A stretch of DNA of 64,000 bases from Pseudomonas citri (GTDB lineage Bacteria > Pseudomonadota > Gammaproteobacteria > Pseudomonadales > Pseudomonadaceae), in contig NZ_JAODAB010000002.1 of assembly GCF_025336485.1 (NCBI RefSeq), positions 248,001-312,000 of the forward strand. The letters are read 5' to 3'. Below are positions 52,382 to 61,559 of the stretch, piece by piece; the stretch's first letter is position 1; every line of letters starts with the position of its first letter. Made by a program: the position numbers and the translations under genes. The notes beneath the pieces were generated by a model that was given only the letters and a program-made list of their open reading frames with translations, did no database searches and was not told the origin of the DNA.

Positions 52382-53434
52382 CTATTCCACCAGCGACCAT
52401 GCCAGTGGAGTTCCCCGCTTGATGGCCTGACGAGCACAGCGCCCCATCAAGCGCTCCGCGTGCTTGGGAGCCAATCCAAGGCCGGGACGGATGGCCCGGA
52501 CATTCTGCGGGCTGAACACTTCGCCAGGGGCCATGTCTTTCGTTACATAGAGCGAACGACGGTACACCAGCGACTTGCGCTCGGCCTCGGTCACGCCATA
52601 GTGCACCTGCCCCATGGCCTGCCAGGCACGTTCGGTTTCAATCACCAGCGCCTCAAGCTCTGCCGGCTCCAGAGAGAAACTGGCGTCCACCCCTCCGGCC
52701 TCGCGGTCAAGGGTGAAATGCTTTTCCACAACAGTCGCGCCCAGCGCCACCGCGGCAACCGACACACCCACGCCCATGGAATGATCTGACAGCCCCACCT
52801 GACACTCAAAAAGCTCCCGCAAATGAGGAATGGTGCGCACGTTGCTGTTAGCCGCAGTGGCCGGATAGGTACTGGTGCATTTGAGCAGTACAAGATCCCT
52901 GCAACCGGCTTCACGGGCCGCGCGCACGGTTTCGTCGAGTTCGGCGATGCTTGCCATGCCCGTTGAAATGATCAGCGGCTTGCCGGTGGCGGCGACCCGA
53001 CGGATCAACGGCAGGTCGGTGTTTTCGAAACTGGCGATCTTGTAGGCCGGCACATCCAGGCTTTCCAGGAAGTCCACCGCCGTCTCGTCGAATGGCGTGG
53101 AGAAGGCAAGCATGCCCAGCGCCTTGGCACGGGCAAAAATGGGGGCATGCCACTCCCATGGCGTATGGGCTTTCTCGTACAAATCATAGAGCGACGTTCC
53201 GGCCCACAGACTGTTGGGATCCTTGATGAAAAACTCACCCTCGCTCAGATCCAGGGTCATGGTATCGGCAGTGTAGGTCTGCAATTTCAACGCGTGCGCA
53301 CCTGCCCGGGCAGCGGCTTCGACAATCTGCAACGCCACTTCCAGGGACTGGTTATGGTTACCACTCATCTCGGCAATGATGAACGGTGGTGCTTCGGCCC
53401 CAATGATGCGATGGCCAATTTTGAAACTATTCAT
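52382..53434 (-). CDS. pseI: Pseudaminic acid synthase PseI
   Basis: 350 residues: NeuB-type TIM barrel (about 15-280) with FIIAEMSGNHNQSLE, ALKLQTYTADTMTLD, STPFDETAVDFLES and VGLSDHSMGVGVSVAAV, and a C-terminal SAF/antifreeze-like domain (about 290-350, RRSLYVTKDMAPGEVFSPQN). It condenses the 6-deoxy-altrose hexosamine with phosphoenolpyruvate to pseudaminic acid. The start overlaps the pseG-H stop by 8 bp. Last gene of the pse run. Confidence 0.93.
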   Translation of the reverse strand: MNSFKIGHRIIGAEAPPFIIAEMSGNHNQSLEVALQIVEAAARAGAHALKLQTYTADTMTLDLSEGEFFIKDPNSLWAGTSLYDLYEKAHTPWEWHAPIFARAKALGMLAFSTPFDETAVDFLESLDVPAYKIASFENTDLPLIRRVAATGKPLIISTGMASIAELDETVRAAREAGCRDLVLLKCTSTYPATAANSNVRTIPHLRELFECQVGLSDHSMGVGVSVAAVALGATVVEKHFTLDREAGGVDASFSLEPAELEALVIETERAWQAMGQVHYGVTEAERKSLVYRRSLYVTKDMAPGEVFSPQNVRAIRPGLGLAPKHAERLMGRCARQAIKRGTPLAWSLVE

Positions 53435-54932
53435 GGGCGCTATCCTTCAATACGCGCGTGAACACGCAAGTATTCTGAGCAAAACCGGCCTGCCGAAACA
53501 AACCCAGCGAGGCATCATTGCCAGGCAATACCTGCGCTACGAGGCTTCGCAACTCGGGCCAGTGGGCAGAGACAAACGTTTCACCATGCCCCAGCAATGC
53601 CCTACCCCAGCCCTGCCCTAGACGATGTTCGAACAGGTAAATCGACACGAGCGCTTCGACGCCATCCATGTCATAGCGCAATACACCTACCGGTCCGTCC
53701 GCCGCTTCTCCAATCAATAGCAACCGTCGCTCATTGACCAGGCTTGCCTGCAACCATCGGCAATGGTCATCCCAGCCAATAAGTGACGTATCCAGCGATA
53801 CACGACGGACAGCCTCGGCGTTACGACCGTCAAAAAGCAGTTGGGCATCAGCCTGCGTGGCCCGTCGAACTTGCAATACAGCGCCAGCCAGGGTCGCAGC
53901 GACCCGTTGGGCGCCCCGGCCATCGACACACTCCCGGGATCGCTGGGCCAAACTGAGGCGCAAGCCCTGGTTATCCACGACAAACCCAATGGCCTGGCGC
54001 AACTGCCGGACACTGACCATCGCTCGGGTGCCGAGATAAATGTGCGCACCGAACGCAGCCATCATTTCACTGTTGGCCTGTTGATTGTTCGATACCGCGA
54101 TGCAAATCGTGGGCAGCCCCATGGCGGCGCGCTCCCAACTGGTTCCGCCGCCGGCACCGATGAACAGGTCGGCCTCCAACATGAGCTGATGGAAATCGTT
54201 GACGAAACTGTGCAAACGCCAGTTTGGATGACTGTCCACCATCTCCTGCATTTGGGACCACGCCGGGTTGTCGGCACCGGCGACGAAATCGACCTCGATC
54301 TCATGGAAATCCGTCAGCGCCAACATTGCATGATGAGTTTGCATTGCCGCGTCAAAGCCGCCGAAATTGACCAACACCCGGCGAACCTTGGGTTTGATTT
54401 CAATCGCCTCGCACTGAAACTCATCACGCAACAACGCATATCGTGGGCCCAGCAGCACCTGGCAATGTTCAGGCAATAACCCGGCATAGGCGGTCGGAGT
54501 GCCAGACAGGTTCTGGTTAAGTAACAGATCGACGTTGTAAGTGCGGGTCGCCAGGTCATCCACTGCCATGACCCGCGGTGCGAAGCGGCGCACGGCAGTT
54601 TGCCAATGATGATCCAAACCGTAATGATCGACGATGATCCAGTCGAAATCGGGTATTGCGCGCAACGCGAAAGCCAACGCCGCGATATCTGCCTGCCAGG
54701 GCAGCAGCGATTCGATACCCTGTCGGGGATCTTCGTCGGGGTAGCGGTCCGGCAAAGCCAAGGTCTCGAAACCTTCGGCCTCCAACGCCTGCAAGCGATG
54801 GCCTGGCAGCAGGCGACAGGCAAATACCACATGGGCACCTTGCCTGCGCAGAACTCGGGCCAAGGTCAAGCAACGGGAAATGTGCCCGTTACCAATGGTC
54901 GGCGAAGCATCAGCACGGATCAGCACCCTCAT
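53427..54932 (-). CDS. Bifunctional PseG hydrolase - PseH acetyltransferase fusion
   Basis: 501 residues. Residues 1-350 match PseG (RADASPTIGNGHISRCLTLA, VDHYGLDHHW, MAVDDLATRTYNVDLLLNQN, NFGGFDAAMQTHHAMLAL, FIGAGGGTSWERAAMGLPTI), a MurG-like GT-B fold that hydrolyses the UDP-sugar. Residues 355-495 are a GNAT acetyltransferase domain (VRRATQADAQLLFDGRNAEA, SIYLFEHRLGQGWGRALLGH) like PseH, which N-acetylates C4 of the sugar. Both steps are often separate proteins. Overlaps pseF at one end (ATGA) and pseI at the other. Confidence 0.9.
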   Translation of the reverse strand: MRVLIRADASPTIGNGHISRCLTLARVLRRQGAHVVFACRLLPGHRLQALEAEGFETLALPDRYPDEDPRQGIESLLPWQADIAALAFALRAIPDFDWIIVDHYGLDHHWQTAVRRFAPRVMAVDDLATRTYNVDLLLNQNLSGTPTAYAGLLPEHCQVLLGPRYALLRDEFQCEAIEIKPKVRRVLVNFGGFDAAMQTHHAMLALTDFHEIEVDFVAGADNPAWSQMQEMVDSHPNWRLHSFVNDFHQLMLEADLFIGAGGGTSWERAAMGLPTICIAVSNNQQANSEMMAAFGAHIYLGTRAMVSVRQLRQAIGFVVDNQGLRLSLAQRSRECVDGRGAQRVAATLAGAVLQVRRATQADAQLLFDGRNAEAVRRVSLDTSLIGWDDHCRWLQASLVNERRLLLIGEAADGPVGVLRYDMDGVEALVSIYLFEHRLGQGWGRALLGHGETFVSAHWPELRSLVAQVLPGNDASLGLFRQAGFAQNTCVFTRVLKDSAHE

Positions 54933-55630
54933 TGCAGTTCACCGCCAGCCCTCAACGCGGCGTAAAGGTACTCAGCCCGCGCCCAGTCTTCGGGGGAGTC
55001 GATGTCCTGCACCATATACCGCGGCAGAATGACAGGCAGGCTCTTGGGAGAAAACAACGCATCACCACGCAACCAGGCCTCCCGGCGCCCCCAATAAAAC
55101 TGACCGGCGTCCTGAAACGCTTCGGGCAGATCCTGGGAGCGAGTGTCGCGAAACTGGGGATAGAGTGGGTTCAGGGCGCCTTGTTCATCCAGGATCAATG
55201 CACGCTGGACAGGAAAGCCGAAACCGGTCACCGAAAACGCAAACGACCGTTCAGGATGCTCGCGCAGCAATTCGTAGCCCTGGCGCAGAAACCGCGCCTG
55301 CAGCAAGGGCGCGGTGGCATAGATGCAACAGGCAAGATCGAACGAGCGCTCGTGCAACTCCCCCAGTGCGTGATTGATTACCGCTGCCGTTGTGGTGAAG
55401 TCATCGGCCAATGCCGCCGGCCGCATGAATGGCACCTGGGCGCCGTGAGCCCTCGCCAACTCGGCAATTTCCTGGTCGTCGGTGCTGACAATCACTTCAT
55501 CGAACACGCGCGATTCCAGGGCCGTGCGAATCGACCGTACGATCACCGGTACGCCATCGAACAGCTTCACGTTCTTGCGCGGGATCCGTTTGCTCCCGCC
55601 ACGCGCGGGAATGATCGCGATGGCATTCAA
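54929..55630 (-). CDS. pseF: Pseudaminic acid cytidylyltransferase PseF
   Basis: 233 residues, NeuA/KdsB-type nucleotidyltransferase fold: AIIPARGGSKRIPRKNVKLF (about 4-23), SRVFDEVIVSTDDQEIAELA, and CCIYATAPLLQARFLRQGYE. It makes CMP-pseudaminic acid, the activated donor used by Maf. It begins 6 bp after pseC and overlaps pseG by ATGA. Confidence 0.93.
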   Translation of the reverse strand: MNAIAIIPARGGSKRIPRKNVKLFDGVPVIVRSIRTALESRVFDEVIVSTDDQEIAELARAHGAQVPFMRPAALADDFTTTAAVINHALGELHERSFDLACCIYATAPLLQARFLRQGYELLREHPERSFAFSVTGFGFPVQRALILDEQGALNPLYPQFRDTRSQDLPEAFQDAGQFYWGRREAWLRGDALFSPKSLPVILPRYMVQDIDSPEDWARAEYLYAALRAGGELQ

Positions 55631-55636
55631 GTGTCG

Positions 55637-56797
55637 TTACTCCTCAAGCAACCGGCGTAGTTGCTCGACCACATAGTCCTGTTGTTCATCACGGAGGGAA
55701 GGAAACATGGGCAAGCTGATGGCCTCGGCGTAATAACGCTCTGCCTGGGGGAAATCGCCGTCGGCAAATCCCTGGGCGCGGTAATACGGTTGTAGGTGGA
55801 CCGGAATGTAATGCAGGTTCACGCCAATCCCGGCGGCACGCAAGCCTTCAAACACCTGGCGATGGTCGAGGGCAATGTCCTTGAGTCGCAAACGCACCAC
55901 ATACAGATGCCAAGCGGATTCAGCATCAGCTTGTGCGCCGGGCAGGGTCAAGGGCAAACACGCCAGAAGGCGATCATAACGTGCCGCCAGCTCACGGCGT
56001 CGCGCGACAAACCCGTCCAGCTTGTTCAACTGCGAAAGCCCCAACGCGGCTTGAAGATCCGTCATTCGGTAATTGAACCCCAGCTCTATCTGCTGGTAGT
56101 ACCAAGGGCCATGACTGGGCTCGGTCATTTGTCCGACATCACGCGTCATTCCATGGCTGCGCAGGCGTTGCAGGCGCTGCGCCAATTCCGGACGGTTGGT
56201 CAGCACCATGCCACCCTCGGCGCTGGTGATGATCTTCACCGGATGAAAACTGAATACCGTCATGGCCGCGAATTCGCCACATCCCACGGGTCGACCCGCG
56301 TAAGAAGCCCCCACGGCGTGGGAAGCATCCTCAATCACTGTGAAGCCATAACGCTTGGATAATCGTGCGATGTACTCCATGTCACAGCTTTGCCCCGAAA
56401 ACGCAACCGCCACCAACACCTTGGGCAGCGAACCCCGACGCTCAGCCGCCTCCAGCTTTGCCTCAAGAGCACGAGCGTCAAGGTTCCATGTCAGTGGATC
56501 GATGTCGACAAAATCCACCTGCGCGCCGCAATAACGCCCGCAGTTGGCCGAAGCCAGGAAAGTATTGGGGGTGGTCCATAACCAATCGCCGGGCCCGAGT
56601 CCCGCCGCCAGGCAAGCAATGTGCAGCGCAGCGGTTGCGTTGCACACCGCCACGGCGTGATTGGCCTGACAGCGCTCGGCCATCGCCTGTTCGAAGCGCT
56701 CAATGGCCGGTCCCTGGGTGAGCCAGTCGGACTGCAACACCGCAACGACCGCATCGATATCAGCCTGATCGAGGCTTTGTCGACCGTAAGGGATCAT
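55637..56797 (-). CDS. pseC: UDP-sugar aminotransferase PseC
   Basis: 386 residues, DegT/DnrJ/EryC1 family PLP enzyme. PLP Lys in TVFSFHPVKIITSAEGGMVL (about 186), preceded by VIEDASHAVGASY and AVCNATAALHIACLAAGLGP. C-terminal HYIPVHLQPYYRAQGF is typical of PseC. It aminates C4 of the PseB product to UDP-4-amino-4,6-dideoxy-N-acetyl-altrosamine. Start overlaps the pseB stop (ATGA). Confidence 0.94.
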   Translation of the reverse strand: MIPYGRQSLDQADIDAVVAVLQSDWLTQGPAIERFEQAMAERCQANHAVAVCNATAALHIACLAAGLGPGDWLWTTPNTFLASANCGRYCGAQVDFVDIDPLTWNLDARALEAKLEAAERRGSLPKVLVAVAFSGQSCDMEYIARLSKRYGFTVIEDASHAVGASYAGRPVGCGEFAAMTVFSFHPVKIITSAEGGMVLTNRPELAQRLQRLRSHGMTRDVGQMTEPSHGPWYYQQIELGFNYRMTDLQAALGLSQLNKLDGFVARRRELAARYDRLLACLPLTLPGAQADAESAWHLYVVRLRLKDIALDHRQVFEGLRAAGIGVNLHYIPVHLQPYYRAQGFADGDFPQAERYYAEAISLPMFPSLRDEQQDYVVEQLRRLLEE

Positions 56798-57795
56798 GTC
56801 GACAACCGAGCATGCAGGGTCGCGATCTGATCCACCGATAAAAAGTGCGGATTGGTGTCGGAACGATACTCGAAATCCTCCGCCACAGGTGTGCCTCGTT
56901 CGCCCAGGTTGTCCACTGCGAAGTCCACATCCACGTGGGTGAATCGAATCGACGGCTCGATGGTGTAGTGATCGGCAAACTCGATGGTCATGCGCGCGTC
57001 ATCCAGCGGTACCATCAGTTCATGGAGTTTTTCCCCGGGACGAATCCCGACACTCTTGTGTGGCAAGTGCCCGGCCATGCCCGATGCCAGATCGACAATG
57101 CGAATCGACGGGATTTTCGGCACGAAGACTTCACCACCGTGCATACGTGCGAAGCTGTCGAGCACAAACTGCACGCCATGATCGAGGGTGATCCAGAAAC
57201 GAGTCATGCGTTCATCCGTAATCGGCAGCTCCGTCGCGCCTTGCGCAATCAGCTTACTGAAAAACGGCACCACCGAACCTCGCGAACCGGCGACATTGCC
57301 ATAGCGCACGACAGCGAACCGGGTCTGCTGGTCACCAGCGATGTTATTGGCCGCGACAAACAACTTGTCCGACAGCAATTTGGTCGCGCCATACAGATTG
57401 ATTGGGCTGGCGGCTTTGTCAGTAGAAAGCGCCACAACTTTCTTCACGCCGTTATCAATGGCTGCCGCAATAATATTTTCCGCACCATTGACGTTCGTGC
57501 GGATGCACTCGGTGGGGTTGTATTCGGCAGCCGGCACTTGCTTGAGGGCAGCCGCATGCACCACATAATCGATGCCACGCATGGCCTGGCGCAGACGATC
57601 GGCGTCACGCACGTCCCCCAGGAAATAGCGCATGCAAGGCGCATTGAATGTCTGCTGCATCTCGTATTGCTTGAGCTCATCGCGGGAAAACACCACCACC
57701 CGCTTGGGCTGGTATTGCTCCAACAACCGGCGGATGAAATTGCGCCCGAACGAACCCGTGCCGCCAGATATGAAAATCGATTTACCGTTGAACAT
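56794..57795 (-). CDS. pseB: UDP-GlcNAc 4,6-dehydratase (inverting) PseB
   Basis: 333 residues from the ATG at 57795 (MFNGKSIFISGGTGSFG), with AAAGGA 8 nt upstream. Extended SDR fold with the NAD motif GGTGSFG, a catalytic region with LSTDKAASPINLYGATKLLS (Tyr/Lys of YGATK), and RYFLGDVRDADRLRQAMRGI. It commits UDP-GlcNAc to pseudaminic acid. It follows the glycosyltransferase gene after 28 bp. Confidence 0.95.
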   Translation of the reverse strand: MFNGKSIFISGGTGSFGRNFIRRLLEQYQPKRVVVFSRDELKQYEMQQTFNAPCMRYFLGDVRDADRLRQAMRGIDYVVHAAALKQVPAAEYNPTECIRTNVNGAENIIAAAIDNGVKKVVALSTDKAASPINLYGATKLLSDKLFVAANNIAGDQQTRFAVVRYGNVAGSRGSVVPFFSKLIAQGATELPITDERMTRFWITLDHGVQFVLDSFARMHGGEVFVPKIPSIRIVDLASGMAGHLPHKSVGIRPGEKLHELMVPLDDARMTIEFADHYTIEPSIRFTHVDVDFAVDNLGERGTPVAEDFEYRSDTNPHFLSVDQIATLHARLST

Positions 57796-57823
57796 ATTGA
57801 ATCCTTTTGCCTGACAGCCAGAC

Positions 57824-60757
57824 TTACGCAAGCAACCGCGCCCACTCCATCGCCTTTGCGACGCCCAGCGCGAAGCCAGTGCCGGTCAGGGTCAGGTTGG
57901 GGTTACGGGCGGTGTCGTGTTCGAAGCGCGCGAGCCATTTATCCCGCAAGGCGTCGGCTGCCTGGGGGTCATTGGCCAATGTGCCCGGATGCAGCATCTG
58001 GGCCTGGGGGGTCCAGACGATGAGGTAACCGGCATCTGCGGCCTTCAGGCACAGGTCGACATCGGCGAAGGCGTCGGCAAAGTGCTCCTCGTCCAAGCCT
58101 CCCACCGCCTCGAACAGTGCCTTGCGGATCATCAGGCAAGCGCCGGACACCGCCGAATAGTTCTGCTCCGCCTGATGGCCATTGAGGTAGCCCTTGGCGT
58201 CCTTGCGTTCGCCAACGAACACCGAACCCACCTGACCATCAGGATTGAGCACCAGCCCGGCCTGGGTGGTAATGCCGCGGTTATCCATCTGCTTGCTACC
58301 GACAATTCCCACTTCCGGTCGCTGGGCCTGATTGAGCAAGCCGTCGAGCCAGTTGGCGTTGATGACTTGCACCTGGGCCGACAGCAATACCAGGTAATCG
58401 CCCTTGGCCTGACCGCTGGCCCAGTTGTACAGGGCCGCTGCACTGAGACGTCGATCACTGCGCAGGATACGCACCCGGTCGCCCTTGCCTTCCAGGCTGT
58501 CCAGCCATTGCAGCAGTTCTTCGGACTGGCTGTGATTGTCGGCAATCACGATCTCATGGCGGTGGTAACGGGTGCGTTGCAGCACGCTGACCAATGCCTG
58601 CTGCACCTGTTCAAGATTGTCCCGGCTTTCAAGGATGATCGACACCAGTGGTCGCTCGGCGTGCTGGTAATCGATCTGATAAATCAGCGGTTCGGTCGAA
58701 TTGACCTGGGCGCGATACCCTCGGGCAGCCAAGTGACGCTTCAACACTTGACGCTCCTGGGCATTTTCTTCCTCTGCCGGTGCGCTGCAGATCAACAACG
58801 GCTCGGCCAAGTGCGCCAGGCCGACCAGGCCAGCCTCCTCGATCAACCGTAACAGCAAGTCCAGCTCCAAGGCCTGGGTGTATTCGGCCGTAAAGCCACG
58901 GGCCTGGGCCAGCACCTCACGACGAATCAGCCAGTGCCGAGCCATCAATGACGGCACCGATTGCAAGAGATCGAGGTTGACGCCGGGACGGAACACATCG
59001 CTAAGGCTGCCATCAGCCTTGCGCTGGATTTCATCCATGGCCACCGCGCGAACGCCTTCGGCACCGATCAGCTCAAGACTGGCACGCAACAGGCCATTTT
59101 GGGTGAACTGGTCACCGGCCTCGGCCAGCACCAGCCAATCGGCAGTGGATTGCCCGACGATCTGGTTGATGCGCTCGACATAATTGGTGGTGCTGACTTT
59201 GACGAAGTGCACGGTGTCGCGCACGGTGGTGGTCGCTGGCAAGTCACCCGTGGTGAAAACGACGACGTTGAATGCCTTGCAGTGGCCGTTCACCAGGCTA
59301 TCGAAGGTGGACTGCAGCTTGACCATGTCAGCATCCAGGTCCAGCAGCAAAATACCAAAGCGCGGTCCGCCCTGGTGCTCGGCCAGGTGGGCGGCGATGG
59401 CCTTGAGTTGTTGATCATCAGGGCTGCGCGCGTCGAGCCAGTTGAGCAGGCGTCCGGAATGCATGCTGTCCAGCAACCGGCGCTCCTGCTGCCCCGGCAC
59501 CGAGTCCAATCGTTCGGCCCAGGCCTGCATCCTCACCGCCTCGTCGGGCTCGTCGCTGGTTTTCAACGATTCGGCCAGGCGCTTGACCACCGCACGGTTG
59601 AACGCGTAAAGGCCCTGGGCCTCCCACAGACGGCTGCGGATCGTGCGTTCGTTATCGTTGGGTTGTACGCGCATCAGTTCATGTTGGCGCAGCAAAATGC
59701 CTTCCAGTTGCTGAAGCTGCAGGCGCCCGGCCGGCATGGCATGCAGCAGGAATTCGAACTGGGTCAGCAGATCGAACACCCGCTGGTTGTAAAAAGGCAT
59801 CTCGACAAACTGCTGTGGGCCGAACGAGCGCACCGGCTCCTCATCTGCCTGCAACCACGCCGAACGGATGATCTGCGTCCCCTTGAGCGAGCGCCCTTGG
59901 AGCAAGCAATCCGCCATGGCCGCGAAACTGTCGAGGGCGATCTGCTTGATACGCCCCGGCGCCTGCTCGCTGAGCTGGGTGGGGATGGACGCCAGGAATT
60001 CGGCAAACCGCTCGCGTTCAGCGACGCTTTTTGCATCTTTGTAGCTCAACACCGTCAATACGTTGGTGTTGTGCTCCGAGCCGCCGTAGTTGAGCTCACG
60101 AACGGCAAAGGGAATGGGCAGGATCCGGGCCTTGGCGCACGCCAGCAAATAGAAGGTATGCCCGATCTCCTGCCATTCGAAATTGGTGCCCGGCGGCAAC
60201 AGGCCGTACCACTGCTGCAGCAGGTCGGTACGGGTCACGGCGTAGAACGGCGGCAGGAACTGATCCATGAAGCGGATTACCCGGTCTTCCGCCAGTTCAC
60301 TGTCGTAATCCTCATGCACCTTGCGGTCGCGACGGAAGTAACACACTTCGGTCGCACAGGAGAGGTACATGATCCCGTAGCCATGGCACAGGCCATAGTC
60401 TGGGTTGGCTTCAAGGAGTTCCACCGACTCGGTCAAGGCGTCGTGCAGCAGGAAATCGTCATCGGCGGCGAACACCATGTACGGTGTCTTGACCTCATTG
60501 ACGCCATAGGTCAGCTTGTCCTGAAGCCCCTTATAGGTGAACTGAGGCAAATGGCGGTAATCGACCGAAGGGAAATCCCGGACGATTTGCTCATCGCACT
60601 CGACTGACGAATCAAGCACCAGCACCGAACAAGGGTAGCTGCTGTAGTAATGCAACGTACGCCGCAGGAAGGCGCTGCGGTTGTGGGAAATGACCACCAC
60701 CGTGAACCGCTCGCTCAGCGGTGCCACGTTGTCTTTAATAGTGTTTCGAACCTGCAT
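57824..60757 (-). CDS. Large multi-domain glycosyltransferase, probable flagellin glycosyltransferase
   Basis: 977 residues from the ATG at 60757 (MQVRNTIKDN), close behind ACAGGAA. Three GT-A-like regions are visible. Region 1 (about 15-240) is of the TIGR00180 type with FTVVVISHNRSAFLRRTL and an intact DxD in YMVFAADDDFLLHDAL (DDD at 99-101). Region 2 (about 465-660) resembles a GT2 domain but has AEAGDQ where the DxD would be, followed by DEIQRKADGSLSDVFRPG. Region 3 (about 703-970) is GT2-like with SAQVQ in place of the DxD. The helical stretch 270-460 has no recognised domain. It resembles Fgt proteins of P. syringae and P. aeruginosa in size, context and rough layout. Upstream of pseB in the same run. 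Confidence 0.8.
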   Translation of the reverse strand: MQVRNTIKDNVAPLSERFTVVVISHNRSAFLRRTLHYYSSYPCSVLVLDSSVECDEQIVRDFPSVDYRHLPQFTYKGLQDKLTYGVNEVKTPYMVFAADDDFLLHDALTESVELLEANPDYGLCHGYGIMYLSCATEVCYFRRDRKVHEDYDSELAEDRVIRFMDQFLPPFYAVTRTDLLQQWYGLLPPGTNFEWQEIGHTFYLLACAKARILPIPFAVRELNYGGSEHNTNVLTVLSYKDAKSVAERERFAEFLASIPTQLSEQAPGRIKQIALDSFAAMADCLLQGRSLKGTQIIRSAWLQADEEPVRSFGPQQFVEMPFYNQRVFDLLTQFEFLLHAMPAGRLQLQQLEGILLRQHELMRVQPNDNERTIRSRLWEAQGLYAFNRAVVKRLAESLKTSDEPDEAVRMQAWAERLDSVPGQQERRLLDSMHSGRLLNWLDARSPDDQQLKAIAAHLAEHQGGPRFGILLLDLDADMVKLQSTFDSLVNGHCKAFNVVVFTTGDLPATTTVRDTVHFVKVSTTNYVERINQIVGQSTADWLVLAEAGDQFTQNGLLRASLELIGAEGVRAVAMDEIQRKADGSLSDVFRPGVNLDLLQSVPSLMARHWLIRREVLAQARGFTAEYTQALELDLLLRLIEEAGLVGLAHLAEPLLICSAPAEEENAQERQVLKRHLAARGYRAQVNSTEPLIYQIDYQHAERPLVSIILESRDNLEQVQQALVSVLQRTRYHRHEIVIADNHSQSEELLQWLDSLEGKGDRVRILRSDRRLSAAALYNWASGQAKGDYLVLLSAQVQVINANWLDGLLNQAQRPEVGIVGSKQMDNRGITTQAGLVLNPDGQVGSVFVGERKDAKGYLNGHQAEQNYSAVSGACLMIRKALFEAVGGLDEEHFADAFADVDLCLKAADAGYLIVWTPQAQMLHPGTLANDPQAADALRDKWLARFEHDTARNPNLTLTGTGFALGVAKAMEWARLLA

Positions 60758-60806
60758 ATTTCCTGTCCCCACAACCTGCCAGACGCCAATGACGTGAAAC
60801 GATGAA

Positions 60807-61544
60807 TTAACGGACCCGACGCAGATAACCGTCCGGTGCGACGCTGATCAGCAGCTTGTTCTGCAATTGCTGGTCAATTTCAAAGTCAGCGTTTTCCTCA
60901 AGGTATTTCCACACGGCGGTTTTCGGGTTATCACCCGGCCCCCAAGGACGATCCGGGAAAAAGTCCGCTGGCATGTCCTCAACCACCGTGTCCATCACCA
61001 CGCAGTAGCTGCCCACCGAAACCAGGGGCGCGTACAGGCGCAGTTCTTCAAGCACATGGTCATGGGTGTGGTTGGAGTCGAGCACCAGGATGACTTTCTT
61101 GCCTTTGGCTGCCGCATGAACCTGCTCGGCAATCGCCGGATCGATGCTCGAACCTTCGATCATGGAGATGCGCTTGCTCATCGGGTGGCTTTCGATGGCT
61201 TCGCGGTTGTGCGGGCGGATGTCCAGGTCGATGCCCAGCACCTCACCGTGGCCTTGCAGCTCCAGCAACGAGGCGTAGTAGATGATCGAACCACCGTGGG
61301 CGATGCCGCATTCAATGATCAGGTCAGGCTTGATCTGCCAGATCAGTTCCTGCATGGCCATCATGTCCTGCGGCAACTGGATGATCGGCCGGCCCATCCA
61401 CGAAAAGTGGTAGCTGTACTTGTGCTTGGCCGATTCGTTGAAAAACTCCTTGGCCAGGCCAACCAGTTTTTCGTCTTGGCCTTGAGCAGCGATTTCGGTC
61501 GCGCATTGGGCCTGGAAAGCTTTATGGATAGTGTTGTCGGTCAT
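60807..61544 (-). CDS. CmcI-family methyltransferase / cephalosporin hydroxylase-like
   Basis: 245 residues with a Rossmann SAM-binding region LIIECGIAHGGSIIYYASLL (about 85-104) and VLGIDLDIRPHN, then VILVLDSNHTHDHVLEEL and VVMDTVVEDMP. This is the CmcI/rhamnosyl O-methyltransferase family, common in O-antigen and flagellar glycan clusters. It probably O-methylates a sugar; the target is unknown. It is 49 bp upstream of the large glycosyltransferase and 15 bp from the preceding gene. Confidence 0.85.
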   Translation of the reverse strand: MTDNTIHKAFQAQCATEIAAQGQDEKLVGLAKEFFNESAKHKYSYHFSWMGRPIIQLPQDMMAMQELIWQIKPDLIIECGIAHGGSIIYYASLLELQGHGEVLGIDLDIRPHNREAIESHPMSKRISMIEGSSIDPAIAEQVHAAAKGKKVILVLDSNHTHDHVLEELRLYAPLVSVGSYCVVMDTVVEDMPADFFPDRPWGPGDNPKTAVWKYLEENADFEIDQQLQNKLLISVAPDGYLRRVR

Positions 61545-61559
61545 GTTCGAATCTCGTGG

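Noticed and set aside
58961..60607. 548-codon plus-strand frame opposite the large glycosyltransferase
   Set aside because: Antisense shadow; composition dominated by Gln/Val/Gly/His, no motif.
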